Assembly: GCA_963827155.1 (NCBI GenBank) | Contig: CAWGZV010000002.1 | Span: 248,001-312,000, forward strand | Length of the DNA: 64,000 bases | Reading direction: 5' to 3' | From: UTCFX2 sp963827155 | GTDB lineage: Bacteria; Chloroflexota; Anaerolineae; Anaerolineales; UBA4823 | Part shown: positions 54,461-63,987 of the stretch, piece after piece | Position numbering within the stretch: the first letter of the stretch is position 1 | How the letters are laid out: every line of letters starts with the position of its first letter | Program-made: the position numbers and the translations under genes | Notes under the pieces: model-generated | What the model was told of the DNA's origin: nothing | Database searches by the model: none | The model's input: the letters and a program-made list of their open reading frames with translations, nothing else

Positions 54461-55732
54461 TCAATCGAACAAGCTGTGCAGTGCTTCCACCAGGGCGGTA
54501 CGCGGCACGACCCGCTGCTCGCCAGTTTTTAGATCTTTTACTGCTGCGGAGGACTGCGCCTTCTCTTCCGGTCCAACCACCACCGCGGCTTTCATACCCA
54601 TCCGGTCGCCGTATTTGAATTGCTTGGAGAGTTTAGCCGCTTCAGGATAAAGCGCCGTGTTGATACCCGCTGCGCGCAGCTCGCCTGCGATCTGGAAAGC
54701 CTCCACCTGGCTGTTCTGGTCGAAGATCGTCACCAGCACCTGGGCAGGTGAGGCGCTCAGCTCGGCTGGCAAAGTCCCAAATTTCTCCAGCACCAGGCTG
54801 ATGACCAGGTCTCCCATCGCAAATCCAATCGCGGGCATCTGCTCGCCGCCTACGTCTGAAACCAGATTGTCGTAGCGCCCGCCGCCTAAAATCGCCCGGA
54901 ATTCGCCTTTCAGGTCCCATGCTTCAAACACCGTCCCGGTATAGTAATCTAAACCCCGGATGATGTGAGGTGCGAAGCGCACGTAGTCTTTCAGTCCAAG
55001 TGCTTCAACGAGTGTAAAGCAAGAGATCAGCTCAGGTGATTTCCGCCAAAGGTCCAGATCGTCCAGGATCGTCCGCAAACCCTTGATCTGCTTCCCATCC
55101 AGACCGATCTCGACCGCGTTAGCATCCCACTCCTGAGCCGACATTTTGTCCCGCCGGTCGATGAGCTTGATCGTCTCGATTCGGATCTGCTCGGGCACAC
55201 CCAGCCCGGCAAGCTCTTCATTTATCATTTTGCGGTTGTTCACCAGGATATTCACCTGGTCCGACCCAAGCCCAGCCTGCTTGATAAAGGAAGCCGCGAT
55301 CGCCACCATTTCTGCATCGGCTTCAGGGGTATCTACACCAACCAGGTCGACGTTCCACTGGAAGAACTCGCGGGTTCGTCCCTTCTGCGGCTTCTCATAG
55401 CGCCAACATGGCCCCCAGGTCCACCAACGCAGCGGGTAAACCAGCTGCTTCTGACGTTGTGCTATCATCCGCGCGAGGCTAGGCGTGAGCTCTGGGCGCA
55501 GTGTGATCAGGTCGCCGCTCCGGTCAGGGAAGACAAATGACTGCTTATTGACGAGCTCATCCCCTGATTTTGCAGCATATAGGCCAATTGTCTCGAGAAA
55601 TGGAGCATCCCATTCCTGGTAGCCGAAAGATTCCGAGACCTTGCGTGCGGTGGTATAGAGAAAGTTCCGTACCGCCATCTGTTCAGGATAATAATCACGT
55701 GTTCCTTTGACAGCTTGGATCGACTGCTTCAT
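54461..55732 (-). CDS. hisS: Histidyl-tRNA synthetase
   Basis: A 423-residue class II synthetase. MKQSIQAVKGTRDYYPEQM is the family start; TLRPELTPSLARMIA and the motif 2 region CWRYEKPQKGRTREFFQWNVDLVG form the ATP/aminoacyl site; RGLDYYTGTVFEAW is the HisA histidine-binding motif; the anticodon-binding domain occupies the last 100 or so residues (PAQVLVTIFDQ, INTALYPEAAKLSKQFKYGDRMG). It charges tRNA-His with histidine. An AGGAAT ribosome site precedes the ATG. The cognate tRNA gene lies directly downstream on the same strand, so enzyme and tRNA may share a transcript. Confidence 0.96.
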   Translation of the reverse strand: MKQSIQAVKGTRDYYPEQMAVRNFLYTTARKVSESFGYQEWDAPFLETIGLYAAKSGDELVNKQSFVFPDRSGDLITLRPELTPSLARMIAQRQKQLVYPLRWWTWGPCWRYEKPQKGRTREFFQWNVDLVGVDTPEADAEMVAIAASFIKQAGLGSDQVNILVNNRKMINEELAGLGVPEQIRIETIKLIDRRDKMSAQEWDANAVEIGLDGKQIKGLRTILDDLDLWRKSPELISCFTLVEALGLKDYVRFAPHIIRGLDYYTGTVFEAWDLKGEFRAILGGGRYDNLVSDVGGEQMPAIGFAMGDLVISLVLEKFGTLPAELSASPAQVLVTIFDQNSQVEAFQIAGELRAAGINTALYPEAAKLSKQFKYGDRMGMKAAVVVGPEEKAQSSAAVKDLKTGEQRVVPRTALVEALHSLFD

Positions 55733-56030
55733 GATGTGATTCCTAACATTGATGATTTGCTGATTTTATTCTCGGTTTTAAGCCGAGGAAAGCAAAATTA
55801 TACCAAATAACAAAATGGAAAATGTGCTACCCCTTTCATCTCCAAATGAGTGGTACTGTCGAAATGAACTCATCCTCCCCATTTACTATTCAAGTCATAT
55901 TTCAGATCCCAATCATCAATAATTCGCGAATAGGTTTCCTCATTCGTTGAAAAAAAACTTTCTTGTGGTTTAAGATTGCCAGAATGATTAAGAATTCTCT
56001 ATGCTCTCTCTTCGCTCTGTGTCTAGTATG
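55733..56030. other. Intergenic region between hisS and the IS110 element
   Basis: About 300 AT-rich bases holding the hisS leader (minus strand, with a TATAAT at 55802-55797) and, somewhere within it, the left boundary of the insertion. A small hairpin (CTCGG/CCGAG, around 55771-55787) is the only structure noted; no T-box leader is recognisable. Confidence 0.45.
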
Positions 56031-56040
56031 ATGAAAATTG

Positions 56041-56191
56041 GGCATGGCAGACCGATCTGTGTCTTGGTGGAGAAAACCGTCACGGAGCAGGCTCGCCATG
56101 CCATCTCAAATGGTATGATGCGAGATGGCGCAACAGGCCGTCTGCGAATTGGTCCGAGAGACCGTCACCGAGCAAAGGTTGCTGCGCCATC
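56041..56191 (+). ncRNA. Candidate IS110 bridge RNA (two guide-type stem-loops)
   Basis: The non-coding leader of the transposase contains two large stem-loops: stem GGCATGGC/GCCATGCC (56041-56048 with 56095-56102) and stem GATGGCGCA/TGCGCCATC (56124-56132 with 56183-56191). Each loop contains the same pattern, TTGGT, eight bases, ACCGTCACnGAGCA (56064-56089 and 56149-56174). IS110-group elements encode a bridge RNA upstream of the recombinase with a target loop and a donor loop that share a core, and this layout fits. The repeats can also be read as related peptides (LVEKTVTEQ, LVRETVTEQ) with third-position differences, so a coding relic is the alternative. Confidence 0.4.
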
Positions 56192-56277
56192 TAACCGCAA
56201 TGCCCGAACAGTTGTGTGGACCTGTAGTCCGAATTCTGCTAGAACGGGCAATGCAATTATAACCAAGCGAGGGCAGA

Positions 56278-57267
56278 ATGAAGAAGGAATCCGAAGAAGT
56301 ATTTATTGGAATTGATGTGTCCAAAAAGAGATTGGATGTTGCCAGCAATATTGAAAAGGAAATCTGGGGCGTGGCAAACGATAAGGCTGGGATTGATGCC
56401 ATTGTAAAAAGGTGTCTGGAATTGCGTCCCCAGCTGGTGGTGGTGGAGTCAACGGGAGGGATCGAAAAGAACCTGGTCGGCGAGTTATACGCCGACGGGG
56501 TTCCAGTGGCGCTGATTAATCCCCACCGAGTGCGAGAATTCGCCAGGTCGATAGGCTTGCTGGCAAAAACAGATCGCCTGGATGCGCGTCTGCTAGCTCG
56601 CTTCGGACAAGCAGTCAGGCCACAACCAACGCGATTGCCAGATGAAAAAGAGCAGTTATTGGCTGCAATGGTCCTGCGAAGGCGGCAGTTAATTGAGAAC
56701 CGCACAGCAGAAAAGAACCGTTTGCTAACCGCACATAAGGCGATGCAAGGCAGCATAGAAGCCCACCTGAAGTGGTTGGATGCGCAAATTGCTGAACTGG
56801 ATCGACAGATCAATCAATTCATCCAGGATGATCCCAACTTCAAGGTCAAGAACGAGATCCTGCGCAGTGTACCGGGGATTGGGAAGGTCACCTCATCACT
56901 CATGATTGCAGCTTTACCTGAATTGGGACATAGCGACCGCAAGCAGATCGCGGCGCTGGTGGGTGTTGCACCGATGAACTTTGATAGCGGCTTCTTTCGA
57001 GGTAAAAGACGCATCAAAGGTGGGCGTGCTGATATTCGGACTGTGCTCTACATGGCAACCGTTTCAGCAACTCGTTTCAATCCAGTGATCCGGGAGTTCT
57101 ACCAACGCTTACTCAAGAATGGAAAACTCAAGAAGGTGGCTCTGGTCGCATGTATGCGCAAATTGTTGACAATCCTGAATGCGCTGATCCGAGATCAGTT
57201 GAGCTGGCAGCTCCCAATTCGATTTGTGGGGATCCAAAATGAAAGACGAGAACTCGCCCCGTTGTGA
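56278..57267 (+). CDS. IS110-family transposase (DEDD recombinase)
   Basis: The 329-residue protein begins with a RuvC-like DEDD domain (FIGIDVSKKRLDVA, VVVESTGGIEKNL, KTDRLDARLLARFG) and ends with the IS116/IS110/IS902 domain (RSVPGIGKVTSSLMIAALPELG, ALVGVAPMNFDSGFFRGKRRIKGGRADIR), whose Ser in DSGFFRGKR is the likely nucleophile. It catalyses insertion and excision of the element. The gene is full length and intact. IS110 elements lack clear terminal inverted repeats, so the ends cannot be set from one copy; they should lie between 55.8 and 56.05 kb and between 57.27 and 57.40 kb. Confidence 0.92.
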   Translation: MKKESEEVFIGIDVSKKRLDVASNIEKEIWGVANDKAGIDAIVKRCLELRPQLVVVESTGGIEKNLVGELYADGVPVALINPHRVREFARSIGLLAKTDRLDARLLARFGQAVRPQPTRLPDEKEQLLAAMVLRRRQLIENRTAEKNRLLTAHKAMQGSIEAHLKWLDAQIAELDRQINQFIQDDPNFKVKNEILRSVPGIGKVTSSLMIAALPELGHSDRKQIAALVGVAPMNFDSGFFRGKRRIKGGRADIRTVLYMATVSATRFNPVIREFYQRLLKNGKLKKVALVACMRKLLTILNALIRDQLSWQLPIRFVGIQNERRELAPL

Positions 57268-57365
57268 ACAGGGTTTTGTTCCCGCCTTCCGGGTTTGGGG
57301 TGTCTTTATTTTACCAACTTGCTGACACCGCCAGGTTTGTTTATGGCGTTTTCACATCTTGACAT

Positions 57366-57395
57366 TCAACACAGTTGCTCTGTGTTGATCTTTAT
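57366..57395 (+). terminator. Hairpin terminator downstream of the transposase
   Basis: TCAACACAG, loop TTGCT, CTGTGTTGA (perfect 9-bp stem, 57366-57388) followed by TCTTTATTT on the plus strand. It can end plus-strand transcription and may also lie behind the M24 peptidase gene that ends at 57411 on the other strand. Confidence 0.55.
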
Positions 57396-57410
57396 TTAAT
57401 AACCCAGTCC

Positions 57411-58613
57411 CTACTTCAAAATCAACTTCGTCTGTGGTTTTCCTAACCACTCCGCCCCATCCTCCCTAACGATCACATCCTCTTCGATCCCAAGGTACCC
57501 GTATCCAGGCACCTCCAATCCCGGCTCGATCGTATAAACCTGACCGAGCTCCAGTGGATAATTGGGAAAGTCGCCATAACGGTCCCATTCCGGCCCCAGC
57601 ATTCCGGCACCGTCGTGTGCCAGCCGGCCGAGCTGATGCCCCGTGCCGTACATGAATTCTGGGTATCCTGCCCCAACCACAACCCCACGGGCGACCGCAT
57701 CCACCGCTTTTCCAAGAACGCCCGGTTTCATCGCCTGCCGTGCAGCTTCGATCGCCGATACGATCGTGTCAAATCCGTGCTGCACCGGCTCCGGGGCTTT
57801 GGTCTCGCCAGGTCTTAGATAATACATGACGCGCTGGATATCAGAGCAGTATTCGCGCTGCTTCACGCCAAAATCGAAATGCAGGATGTGCCCGGGTTCG
57901 AGGATTATGTCGGAAGGGTGAGTATGCCCAAATTTGGATTGTGGTCCGGCGTTTACAGCTGGGCAGCCGTTCAGGTCCCAAGCCGGGTCTACCCCGAATT
58001 CGTCCAGCAGCAAGTGCATGTACGCGCCGATTTCTTTTTCCATCATCCCGGGCTTCGCATAGTCGAATACTCGCTCGTAAATCATATCCGTGGTATTAAC
58101 TGCCGTACGGATTCGCTCGACTTCGGCCTTCGTCTTCCTGCCGCGCAGTGCGGCGATAATGGCTTCTGCCGAGACCAACCGCTCTGCAAACGGCGTGCCT
58201 GCGAGCAGATCCAACAGGGTCAGGTACAGCCCATGAGCAAGCCCATCTGCCAACACATCATTCTTCGAATAGTTGATCGCAAGCATTGCCGGTTTCAGCC
58301 GCTCCAGTGTCTCGATCAATGCCGGGCGCATGGATTGATGGTATGGGATGATTGTCTCGTACGCTCCGGTCTCTCGAAGCGTGTCTGAGTCGTAGGCGCC
58401 CGCAATTGCAATTCGCTGCCCATCGCGGCAGATGATCAGCGCGCTCAGCCAGGTTAGATCATACCCGTAAATCAAAGGCAGCACCGGGTCTCCGGCAGCA
58501 GGTGTCTCGTGAACAAATGTCATCCAGGCATCCACCGCCTGTTCCTGCAAGATCTCGACTGCCTGCTGAACCTTCTGTTGGACCAATGTTTCCATAGTGA
58601 CTTCCTCCGTCAA
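57411..58613 (-). CDS. M24-family Xaa-Pro aminopeptidase-like protein
   Basis: A 400-residue protein with an N-terminal creatinase-like domain and a C-terminal pita-bread metallopeptidase domain. Metal-ligand regions are visible as HTHPSDIILEPGHILHFDFGVK (Asp), GTGHQLGRLAHDG (His), YTIEPGLEVPGYGYLGIEEDVIV (two Glu). Such enzymes remove N-terminal residues next to proline or act as dipeptidases. One of the usual two Asp ligands in the HFDFG area reads DFGVKQREYCSDIQR, which fits M24 proteins of this subtype. GAGG precedes the start. It is the last gene of a minus-strand operon, nine bases after the M14 peptidase. Confidence 0.87.
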   Translation of the reverse strand: MTEEVTMETLVQQKVQQAVEILQEQAVDAWMTFVHETPAAGDPVLPLIYGYDLTWLSALIICRDGQRIAIAGAYDSDTLRETGAYETIIPYHQSMRPALIETLERLKPAMLAINYSKNDVLADGLAHGLYLTLLDLLAGTPFAERLVSAEAIIAALRGRKTKAEVERIRTAVNTTDMIYERVFDYAKPGMMEKEIGAYMHLLLDEFGVDPAWDLNGCPAVNAGPQSKFGHTHPSDIILEPGHILHFDFGVKQREYCSDIQRVMYYLRPGETKAPEPVQHGFDTIVSAIEAARQAMKPGVLGKAVDAVARGVVVGAGYPEFMYGTGHQLGRLAHDGAGMLGPEWDRYGDFPNYPLELGQVYTIEPGLEVPGYGYLGIEEDVIVREDGAEWLGKPQTKLILK

Positions 58614-58622
58614 ATAACCAAA

Positions 58623-60312
58623 TTACGGCAGCACGATCGTTTTGTGGAGACTGCCGGCACGCTCGCTCAGGACATGTGTCGTCACCGTGCCCCCAGGCAC
58701 GCCATGCACCACCCATTCCCCTCGAGCCCGGTTGTCAGTCGGCGACATTCCCCAGAGCACATCCGGCTCCATCTTATTGCTGCGCCCTTCCAGGTGCCCA
58801 AGCTCGAATTCTTGGTTTGCCGCTAGCCAGCTCCACACCCTCTCCCAGCTCCAAATCGGCTCGAACAGGTCGCACAGCCTTACGTTTTTTAGCCTGCTCG
58901 CTTGTATAGGTTGGTAGAAAACCAGCATTCTCTACCACCAGGTTGATGTGGTAATTCCCTTCTCCCAGCGGCGCAACATGCAGGGTGTGCAGCTCCAGGC
59001 GCGGCGTAAGCTCGCCAAGGGTCAGCCCAAATTCGGTGTTCCGCTGCGCTTCCGCTCCAATCAGCTTGGACGGTGGGTTTCGCCATGAATACATCTGGTT
59101 CCACCCGCCCAGCTCCACTTTTCCCAACTGGGGGTGATCGAACGGATACCAATCCACATATGCATCCTCCCCGCCGTGTTCGTCTGCCCAATGGATGATC
59201 TTCAGGTCATCTTCGTGAGGGTGGTCGCGGAACCACTCGGTGAACTTGCGGTCTTTGATCCCCGCTTCGGTAGGAAGGTCCCAGAGTTCAATCGTAAACG
59301 CGTACATCCCGCGATGATCGTACAGCCAGTCATCAAATCCGCCGGTAATCACCTCTTTCGGGTGGTATTTGAAATCATGGTAAATCGAGACGTTGCGGTA
59401 TCCGGTGATTTCCGTACCCATTTGCCCGATTTTCTTGTATACCCACAGATCGCTCGTCTCCATATCATCGTCAGACTTGGTGCTGTACGGTCGTAAAATC
59501 ACCCTGCTGAAGGTATGGTAAGTCACTGCCAGGTTGATATTGTGGTGCTCTGATATGAAATTGGCGACAGCCTCGATCTCGGGTTCTGAGGTGGGGTAGG
59601 GGCCAGCCCCGTTTTGATCGCCTTCTGGGCGCCATTCGAAGGGAAAATTACGGTTAAAATCCAACCCGGCTGGGTTCGAGGCGATCTTGATTGTATACCC
59701 ATCGAAATGCTCGATTTTGCCTTCAGCAACCAGCCGGTAATACATCCCGCCAAATTCGGCTGGGCCGCGCTTCTGCATCAATCTTGAGTCCAGCGAGCTG
59801 ATTTTCCAATCGCCGTTTGGGTCTTGAATCCGCATCTGCAGGATGCGCCCGTCACCGTCTATGTCCTGGTCGTGCAGACCTTCCTCCAGTTCAGGCCATG
59901 GATAGCGCCGGACCCCAGAACGGAGGTAGCGCGGATGGTCTGCCAGCGCCAGAGCGGCGCCATCAGGATTAATACGCGGGACGAGATAATAGGCATTCTG
60001 ATCAAGAATCCGGCTGATTCGATCGTCTTTCCCATACCCCTCTAACAGAGTATCCGCCAGATGCATGATTACAGTCGTCCCCGACACCTCGGTTGCATGG
60101 ATGTTGGCATCCAGCCAGACTGCGGGTTTTTCCAGATCCGGGCCTGTCTTGCGGTTGGTCAATTTCAACAGCCAGATCGGTCGCTTTTCATAGCTCGTCC
60201 CGATCGACTGCATCTCTGCCAGCTCTGGAAACTGGGATACCCAGCTCGTTAGAACCTCTTCAATTTCTTCATTTCTAAAATAGTGGTTGAAATCCATAGG
60301 ATGTCCTATCAA
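58623..60312 (-). CDS. M14-family zinc carboxypeptidase (frameshifted near the 3' end)
   Basis: The main frame (to 58774) encodes an M14 peptidase: zinc ligands in NIHATEVSGTTV (HxxE), a later zinc-ligand His in YHTFSRVILRPYS, and the catalytic Glu in FTIELWDLPTEAG. Near 58800 it leaves the family pattern, while the adjacent frame continues it: ELGHLEGRSNKMEPDVLWG, NRARGEWVVHGVPGGTVTTHVLSERAG to the stop at 58623. Repaired length is about 562 residues. No signal peptide is evident. It lies between an AAA ATPase and an M24 peptidase, spaced by 14 and 9 bases, so peptide degradation is a shared theme. The single lesion may be a sequencing error. Confidence 0.83.
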
Positions 60313-60326
60313 AATGAAAATTTAGA

Positions 60327-61613
60327 TCAATCAACAAAGTAGCTTCTACATGCTTCATCGATCAGCTGAAGGGTCATTTGTGCAGGGCGGTTATCATATT
60401 CGCAAAGCGTATTCACAATCTGCAGCAGGTCGCGCGGATGCACCGCCTGCAGTTTTCTGCCTGGTTCCCGGTACCACTTTTGGAGCAGGTGCATGAAGAC
60501 ATCTTTATCAAAGGGGATTTTGAGCTCCTTAGACTTCATCGAGAAGATCTGATAAAACAGGCGCTCATCTGGCGAGCCCACATTCACTTTCATGTGAATT
60601 CTGCGCAGAAACGCGTCGTCTACCAGCTGATGTGGGTCGAGATTGGTGCTGAAGACGGTCAGCTGCCGGAATGGCACCACAATGGTCTGCCCGCTTTGCA
60701 GCCGCAGGAAATCGATCATGCTTTCCAGCGGCACGATCCAGCGGTTGAGCAGATCGGAGGTGCTGACCTGCTGTCTTCCAAAGTCGTCGATCAGGAACAT
60801 CCCACCATTGGCTTTAAGCTGGAGGGGAGCTTCATAGAATTTCGAGATCGGGTCGAAGCGCAGGTCCAGAGCGTCCATTTTTAGCTCACCGCCAACAGTG
60901 ACTGCCGGCCGATGGATTAAATTCCAGCGCTGGTCAATCCTCCCAAGCTCTGCCGAGCGTGTCTTCTCTGCAGCGACTGGTTTATGGACCAGCCTGTCGC
61001 TGATCTGGATAATTTGGCCACCGGCGGTAATCGAATAAGGAACCCAGATCGGGTCCGTGCCTGCAATCAGACCTGCTATCGCTTGAGCGATTGTCGTCTT
61101 GCCATTACCTGGCGGTCCATATAAGAACAACGATGTTCCGTAGTTCACTGCAGGTCCGATCTGGCGGTGGAATTCATCGGGAAGCATCAGGTGGCTCAGA
61201 GCTTTCTTAACCTGGTCTGGAAAAACTTTCGAACGATGGCTTGTCTGAAGCTCAATCCCGCGGTTATAGTATGGGATCGTCACCGGGGCTGGTCCGACGT
61301 ATTGGCTGCGGTCCATGGCAGCCCGGGCTCGCTGCTCCCCCGCTTCGGTCAGGGAATACACATTTCCAAGCCTGCCCAGCTCGACGGTCGCTTTGGAGAC
61401 TTCCACCAGGTGCTCTTTCTGCATCCAGAGAAGAATATCATCGATGATGGTTTTGGGGATTTTCAGGACCTCAGTAAACCGCGAAAGGGCTACATTGCCT
61501 TCGTTGTAAAGCAAGCGAAAGATCAAATCTATCACGAGGTTTTGGGGGATATGCAGATCTTCGATTGTTTTTGGTTCTGCCAGGATATCCTTTAGTGAGC
61601 TTTCTTCGACCAT
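60327..61613 (-). CDS. AAA-type ATPase with N-terminal winged-helix region
   Basis: The 428-residue protein has an N-terminal region resembling a winged helix (IDLIFRLLYNEGNVALSRFTEVLKIPKTIIDDIL), then a P-loop (LFLYGPPGNGKTTIAQAIAGLI, about residues 163-184), Walker B (GGMFLIDDFGRQQ), sensor 1 (LTVFSTNLDPHQ) and arginine-finger-like FLRRIHMKV. It is a cytoplasmic ATPase of the general AAA group; family members of this kind are common in Chloroflexota but not assigned a function. It lies 24 bases after the prs-like gene and 14 bases before the M14 gene on the same strand. Confidence 0.8.
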   Translation of the reverse strand: MVEESSLKDILAEPKTIEDLHIPQNLVIDLIFRLLYNEGNVALSRFTEVLKIPKTIIDDILLWMQKEHLVEVSKATVELGRLGNVYSLTEAGEQRARAAMDRSQYVGPAPVTIPYYNRGIELQTSHRSKVFPDQVKKALSHLMLPDEFHRQIGPAVNYGTSLFLYGPPGNGKTTIAQAIAGLIAGTDPIWVPYSITAGGQIIQISDRLVHKPVAAEKTRSAELGRIDQRWNLIHRPAVTVGGELKMDALDLRFDPISKFYEAPLQLKANGGMFLIDDFGRQQVSTSDLLNRWIVPLESMIDFLRLQSGQTIVVPFRQLTVFSTNLDPHQLVDDAFLRRIHMKVNVGSPDERLFYQIFSMKSKELKIPFDKDVFMHLLQKWYREPGRKLQAVHPRDLLQIVNTLCEYDNRPAQMTLQLIDEACRSYFVD

Positions 61614-61637
61614 CCAGTTCTCCGTGAGAATATCGAA

Positions 61638-62636
61638 TTATTCGCCGACCTGTTCGTCGGAATCTTGATAAAAACTAAATAGTGTACCGATCGACTGCCG
61701 GGTTGAATTCCGCCAGATTGCCTCACCGAATACCGAAGCGACAGATATGATCACCAGTTTATGGTCGCGGCGAGATTCACTCTGCGGCACAGTATCGGTT
61801 GTCACAATTTGGGTGATCTGAGGAAATGCGACCAGCTTATCCAGTGCATTTTCTGTGAAAAGCCCGTGCGTACAGATGACTGCAATCTCCTCAATCCCAT
61901 ATTCGATCAGCAACTTGCAAAGCTCAATTACAGTAGTACCCGTCGCAATCTCATCATCGTATACCAGCGCCCGCCGGAATCCCTTTACTTGGCGCTCCAG
62001 CCCTTCACCGATCTTTACCTCATGATCGGACACGCGGTCTTTTTGCGCTGCCGCCATTCTAAACTTTAATTGATCGGCGAAACGCGCCGCAGGTTTTGCC
62101 CGCCCGATATCCGGCGAGACTACAATGGTCTCCTTTTGACGGTATTTTTTTTCATGAAAATATCGGATGAACAGATGCCGCGCAGTCAATGGATCCGTTG
62201 GAACGTGGAAAAAACCATGAACCTGGGGAGAATGCAGGGTCATGGTCATAAAATGTGTCATACCTGCCGTTTCGAGAAGGTCAGCGACGAGCCTAGCAGT
62301 GATCGATATGCGCGGCGCATCTTTCTTATCAGATCGGGCGTAGGAGAAATATGGGATAATGGCATGGATCTGGTGCGCCCCAGCCCCCTTGGCGATATCG
62401 AGCATCATCAAGAGCTCCACCAGGTTTTCAGATACAGGCGGGATAAGGGACTGAACCAGGTAAACATCCCTACCGCGCACGCTTGCCCCAAGCTGAACGT
62501 AAAGATTATCGTTGCTGAAACGGCTGAAATGAGTGAGGTCGAGAGGCACACCTAGATATGAAGCGATGCCCGCAGACAGCTTCGGGTGAGACTGACCGCT
62601 GAAAAAACGGACGTCGGTGCTGTTTAAAGTATGCAT
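61638..62636 (-). CDS. prs: Ribose-phosphate pyrophosphokinase (PRPP synthetase) family protein
   Basis: A 332-residue protein with the PRPP synthetase layout: FSGQSHPKLSAGIASYLGVPL at the start, IIPYFSYARSDKKDAPRISITARLVADLLE, the VVSPDIGRAKPAARFADQL loop and a PRPP-binding loop YDDEIATGTTVIELCKLL. The enzyme makes PRPP from ribose 5-phosphate and ATP for nucleotide, His and Trp synthesis. The PRPP loop normally reads DDMIDTGGT; here DDEIATGTT, a moderate departure that leaves room for a divergent paralogue. GGAGGA precedes the ATG. It is first in the minus-strand operon. Confidence 0.87.
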   Translation of the reverse strand: MHTLNSTDVRFFSGQSHPKLSAGIASYLGVPLDLTHFSRFSNDNLYVQLGASVRGRDVYLVQSLIPPVSENLVELLMMLDIAKGAGAHQIHAIIPYFSYARSDKKDAPRISITARLVADLLETAGMTHFMTMTLHSPQVHGFFHVPTDPLTARHLFIRYFHEKKYRQKETIVVSPDIGRAKPAARFADQLKFRMAAAQKDRVSDHEVKIGEGLERQVKGFRRALVYDDEIATGTTVIELCKLLIEYGIEEIAVICTHGLFTENALDKLVAFPQITQIVTTDTVPQSESRRDHKLVIISVASVFGEAIWRNSTRQSIGTLFSFYQDSDEQVGE

Positions 62637-62838
62637 CCGGTTCCTCCTCCAGCTATTGTCAGTAATGAACCATCCATCCGTTGACGGAGAATATTCTTGC
62701 TGATACCCAGCCTGACCAAGATCACCGCAGCATGGATCGATTGATTGAAACTACGAGGATTTGTTCGAAAAATAACAATTCCTACATGGCTATTGTACCA
62801 TCCTGTTTCAACGCCAACATCCAGAGGTTCTCACAGAT

Positions 62839-62867
62839 TTGCGCAAACTTCCTAAATATGCTATGAT
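62839..62867 (+). promoter_or_regulatory. Candidate sigma-70-type promoter for the L,D-transpeptidase gene
   Basis: TTGCGC (62839-62844) and TATGAT (62862-62867) are spaced by 17 bases and lie about 110 bases before the start at 62977. The rest of the 340-base gap to the prs start shows no gene. Confidence 0.45.
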
Positions 62868-62976
62868 TAAAACCGTATTGTGCATGGAAAGCTTTAAAAA
62901 TACTTTAGCATAATGGCGGACTGCACCTGATAGCGGTTTTTTATCGTTTGTAGCGTATTTGAGCAGATAAAGGTTT

Positions 62977-63987
62977 ATGACTTCTACCATTAATCGGCGT
63001 GATTTCCTCAAATTATTAGGGGCAGCCGCCGTTGGAGTCGGATTTCGAGATTTTCCGCCTGGAGGTGATCCTGCAGGTCAGCGGCCACCCGCGTACTCCC
63101 TCGGTCGGACGATCTATTCACTGCGGTATTATAAGCAGCCGAGCACCTCCAGCCCTGAAGTAGGTTATTATGTGACGGATACGGTAGTCGATATACTCGA
63201 AGAAGCTGTTGGCGACCCAAAACCCACCCACAACCCCACCTGGCTGCTCACTAAAGACGGCTGGCTGCATTCTTCCTATGTTCAGCCTGTCGAAGATGTT
63301 TTGAATGAGCCTGTCTTTGAAATCCCGAAAAATGGGTTGTTGGCAGAGGTGACAGTCCCGTATTCGCAAGCCTGGGCGATCACCGACCGCGGCTGGAAGC
63401 GGATCTACCGATGCTACTTTAGCACCACCTATTGGATCTTCAACACTTTCAACGGAGTCAACAATACAGTCTGGTACCAGATTTATGATGAGCGAAATAA
63501 AGAGCTCTATGCCGTAGACGCTCACCATCTCAGACCGATCACAGTCGCTGAAGTGGAGCCGATCTCACCGGAAGTCAAAGATAAACACATCGAAATCGAC
63601 CTCACACGCCAGCGAATGGTCGCTTATGAGGGAAACCGTCCTGTCTTTACGACTCGCATAGCCACCGGCTATTTTGAAGGAGATACTCCAATAGGCGAAT
63701 TTCGCGTCGAACGCAAGCAACCCTCACGTCATATGGCATCCAACTTACAAGGCAATGAATTCGACCTTCCAGGCGTGCCTTGGGTGTGTTATATTTCCTG
63801 GACAGGTGTATCCTTTCACGGCACGTACTGGCATAATAACTACGGCACGCCACAAAGCCATGGCTGTATCAACCTGACGCCCCAGGCTGCCAAATGGATT
63901 TACCGCTGGACCGATCCTGTTGTCCCAGTCGAAGAGGATTACGTTGAGACCAAAGAAGGCACGCGTGTCATTGTATTTAAATCATGA
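62977..63987 (+). CDS. L,D-transpeptidase (YkuD) with Tat-type signal
   Basis: A 336-residue exported protein. The start MTSTINRRDFLKLLGAAAVGVG carries the twin-arginine pattern RRDFLK and a hydrophobic stretch. A middle region (about residues 45-190) looks SH3-like, and the C-terminal YkuD domain ends with the catalytic motif HGTYWHNNYGTPQSHGCINLTPQAA. Such enzymes form 3-3 cross-links in peptidoglycan or attach proteins to it. Sec export is more usual for the family, so the Tat signal is noteworthy, though seen in related Chloroflexota proteins to my knowledge. AAAGG precedes the ATG. Confidence 0.88.
   Translation: MTSTINRRDFLKLLGAAAVGVGFRDFPPGGDPAGQRPPAYSLGRTIYSLRYYKQPSTSSPEVGYYVTDTVVDILEEAVGDPKPTHNPTWLLTKDGWLHSSYVQPVEDVLNEPVFEIPKNGLLAEVTVPYSQAWAITDRGWKRIYRCYFSTTYWIFNTFNGVNNTVWYQIYDERNKELYAVDAHHLRPITVAEVEPISPEVKDKHIEIDLTRQRMVAYEGNRPVFTTRIATGYFEGDTPIGEFRVERKQPSRHMASNLQGNEFDLPGVPWVCYISWTGVSFHGTYWHNNYGTPQSHGCINLTPQAAKWIYRWTDPVVPVEEDYVETKEGTRVIVFKS

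Noticed and set aside
55733..56030. T-box leader upstream of hisS
   Set aside because: No T-box consensus or antiterminator pair is visible on the minus strand.
56106..56813. Antisense frame of 235 codons across the IS110 leader and transposase
   Set aside because: Ser/Arg-rich shadow translation with no motif; the transposase lies on the other strand.
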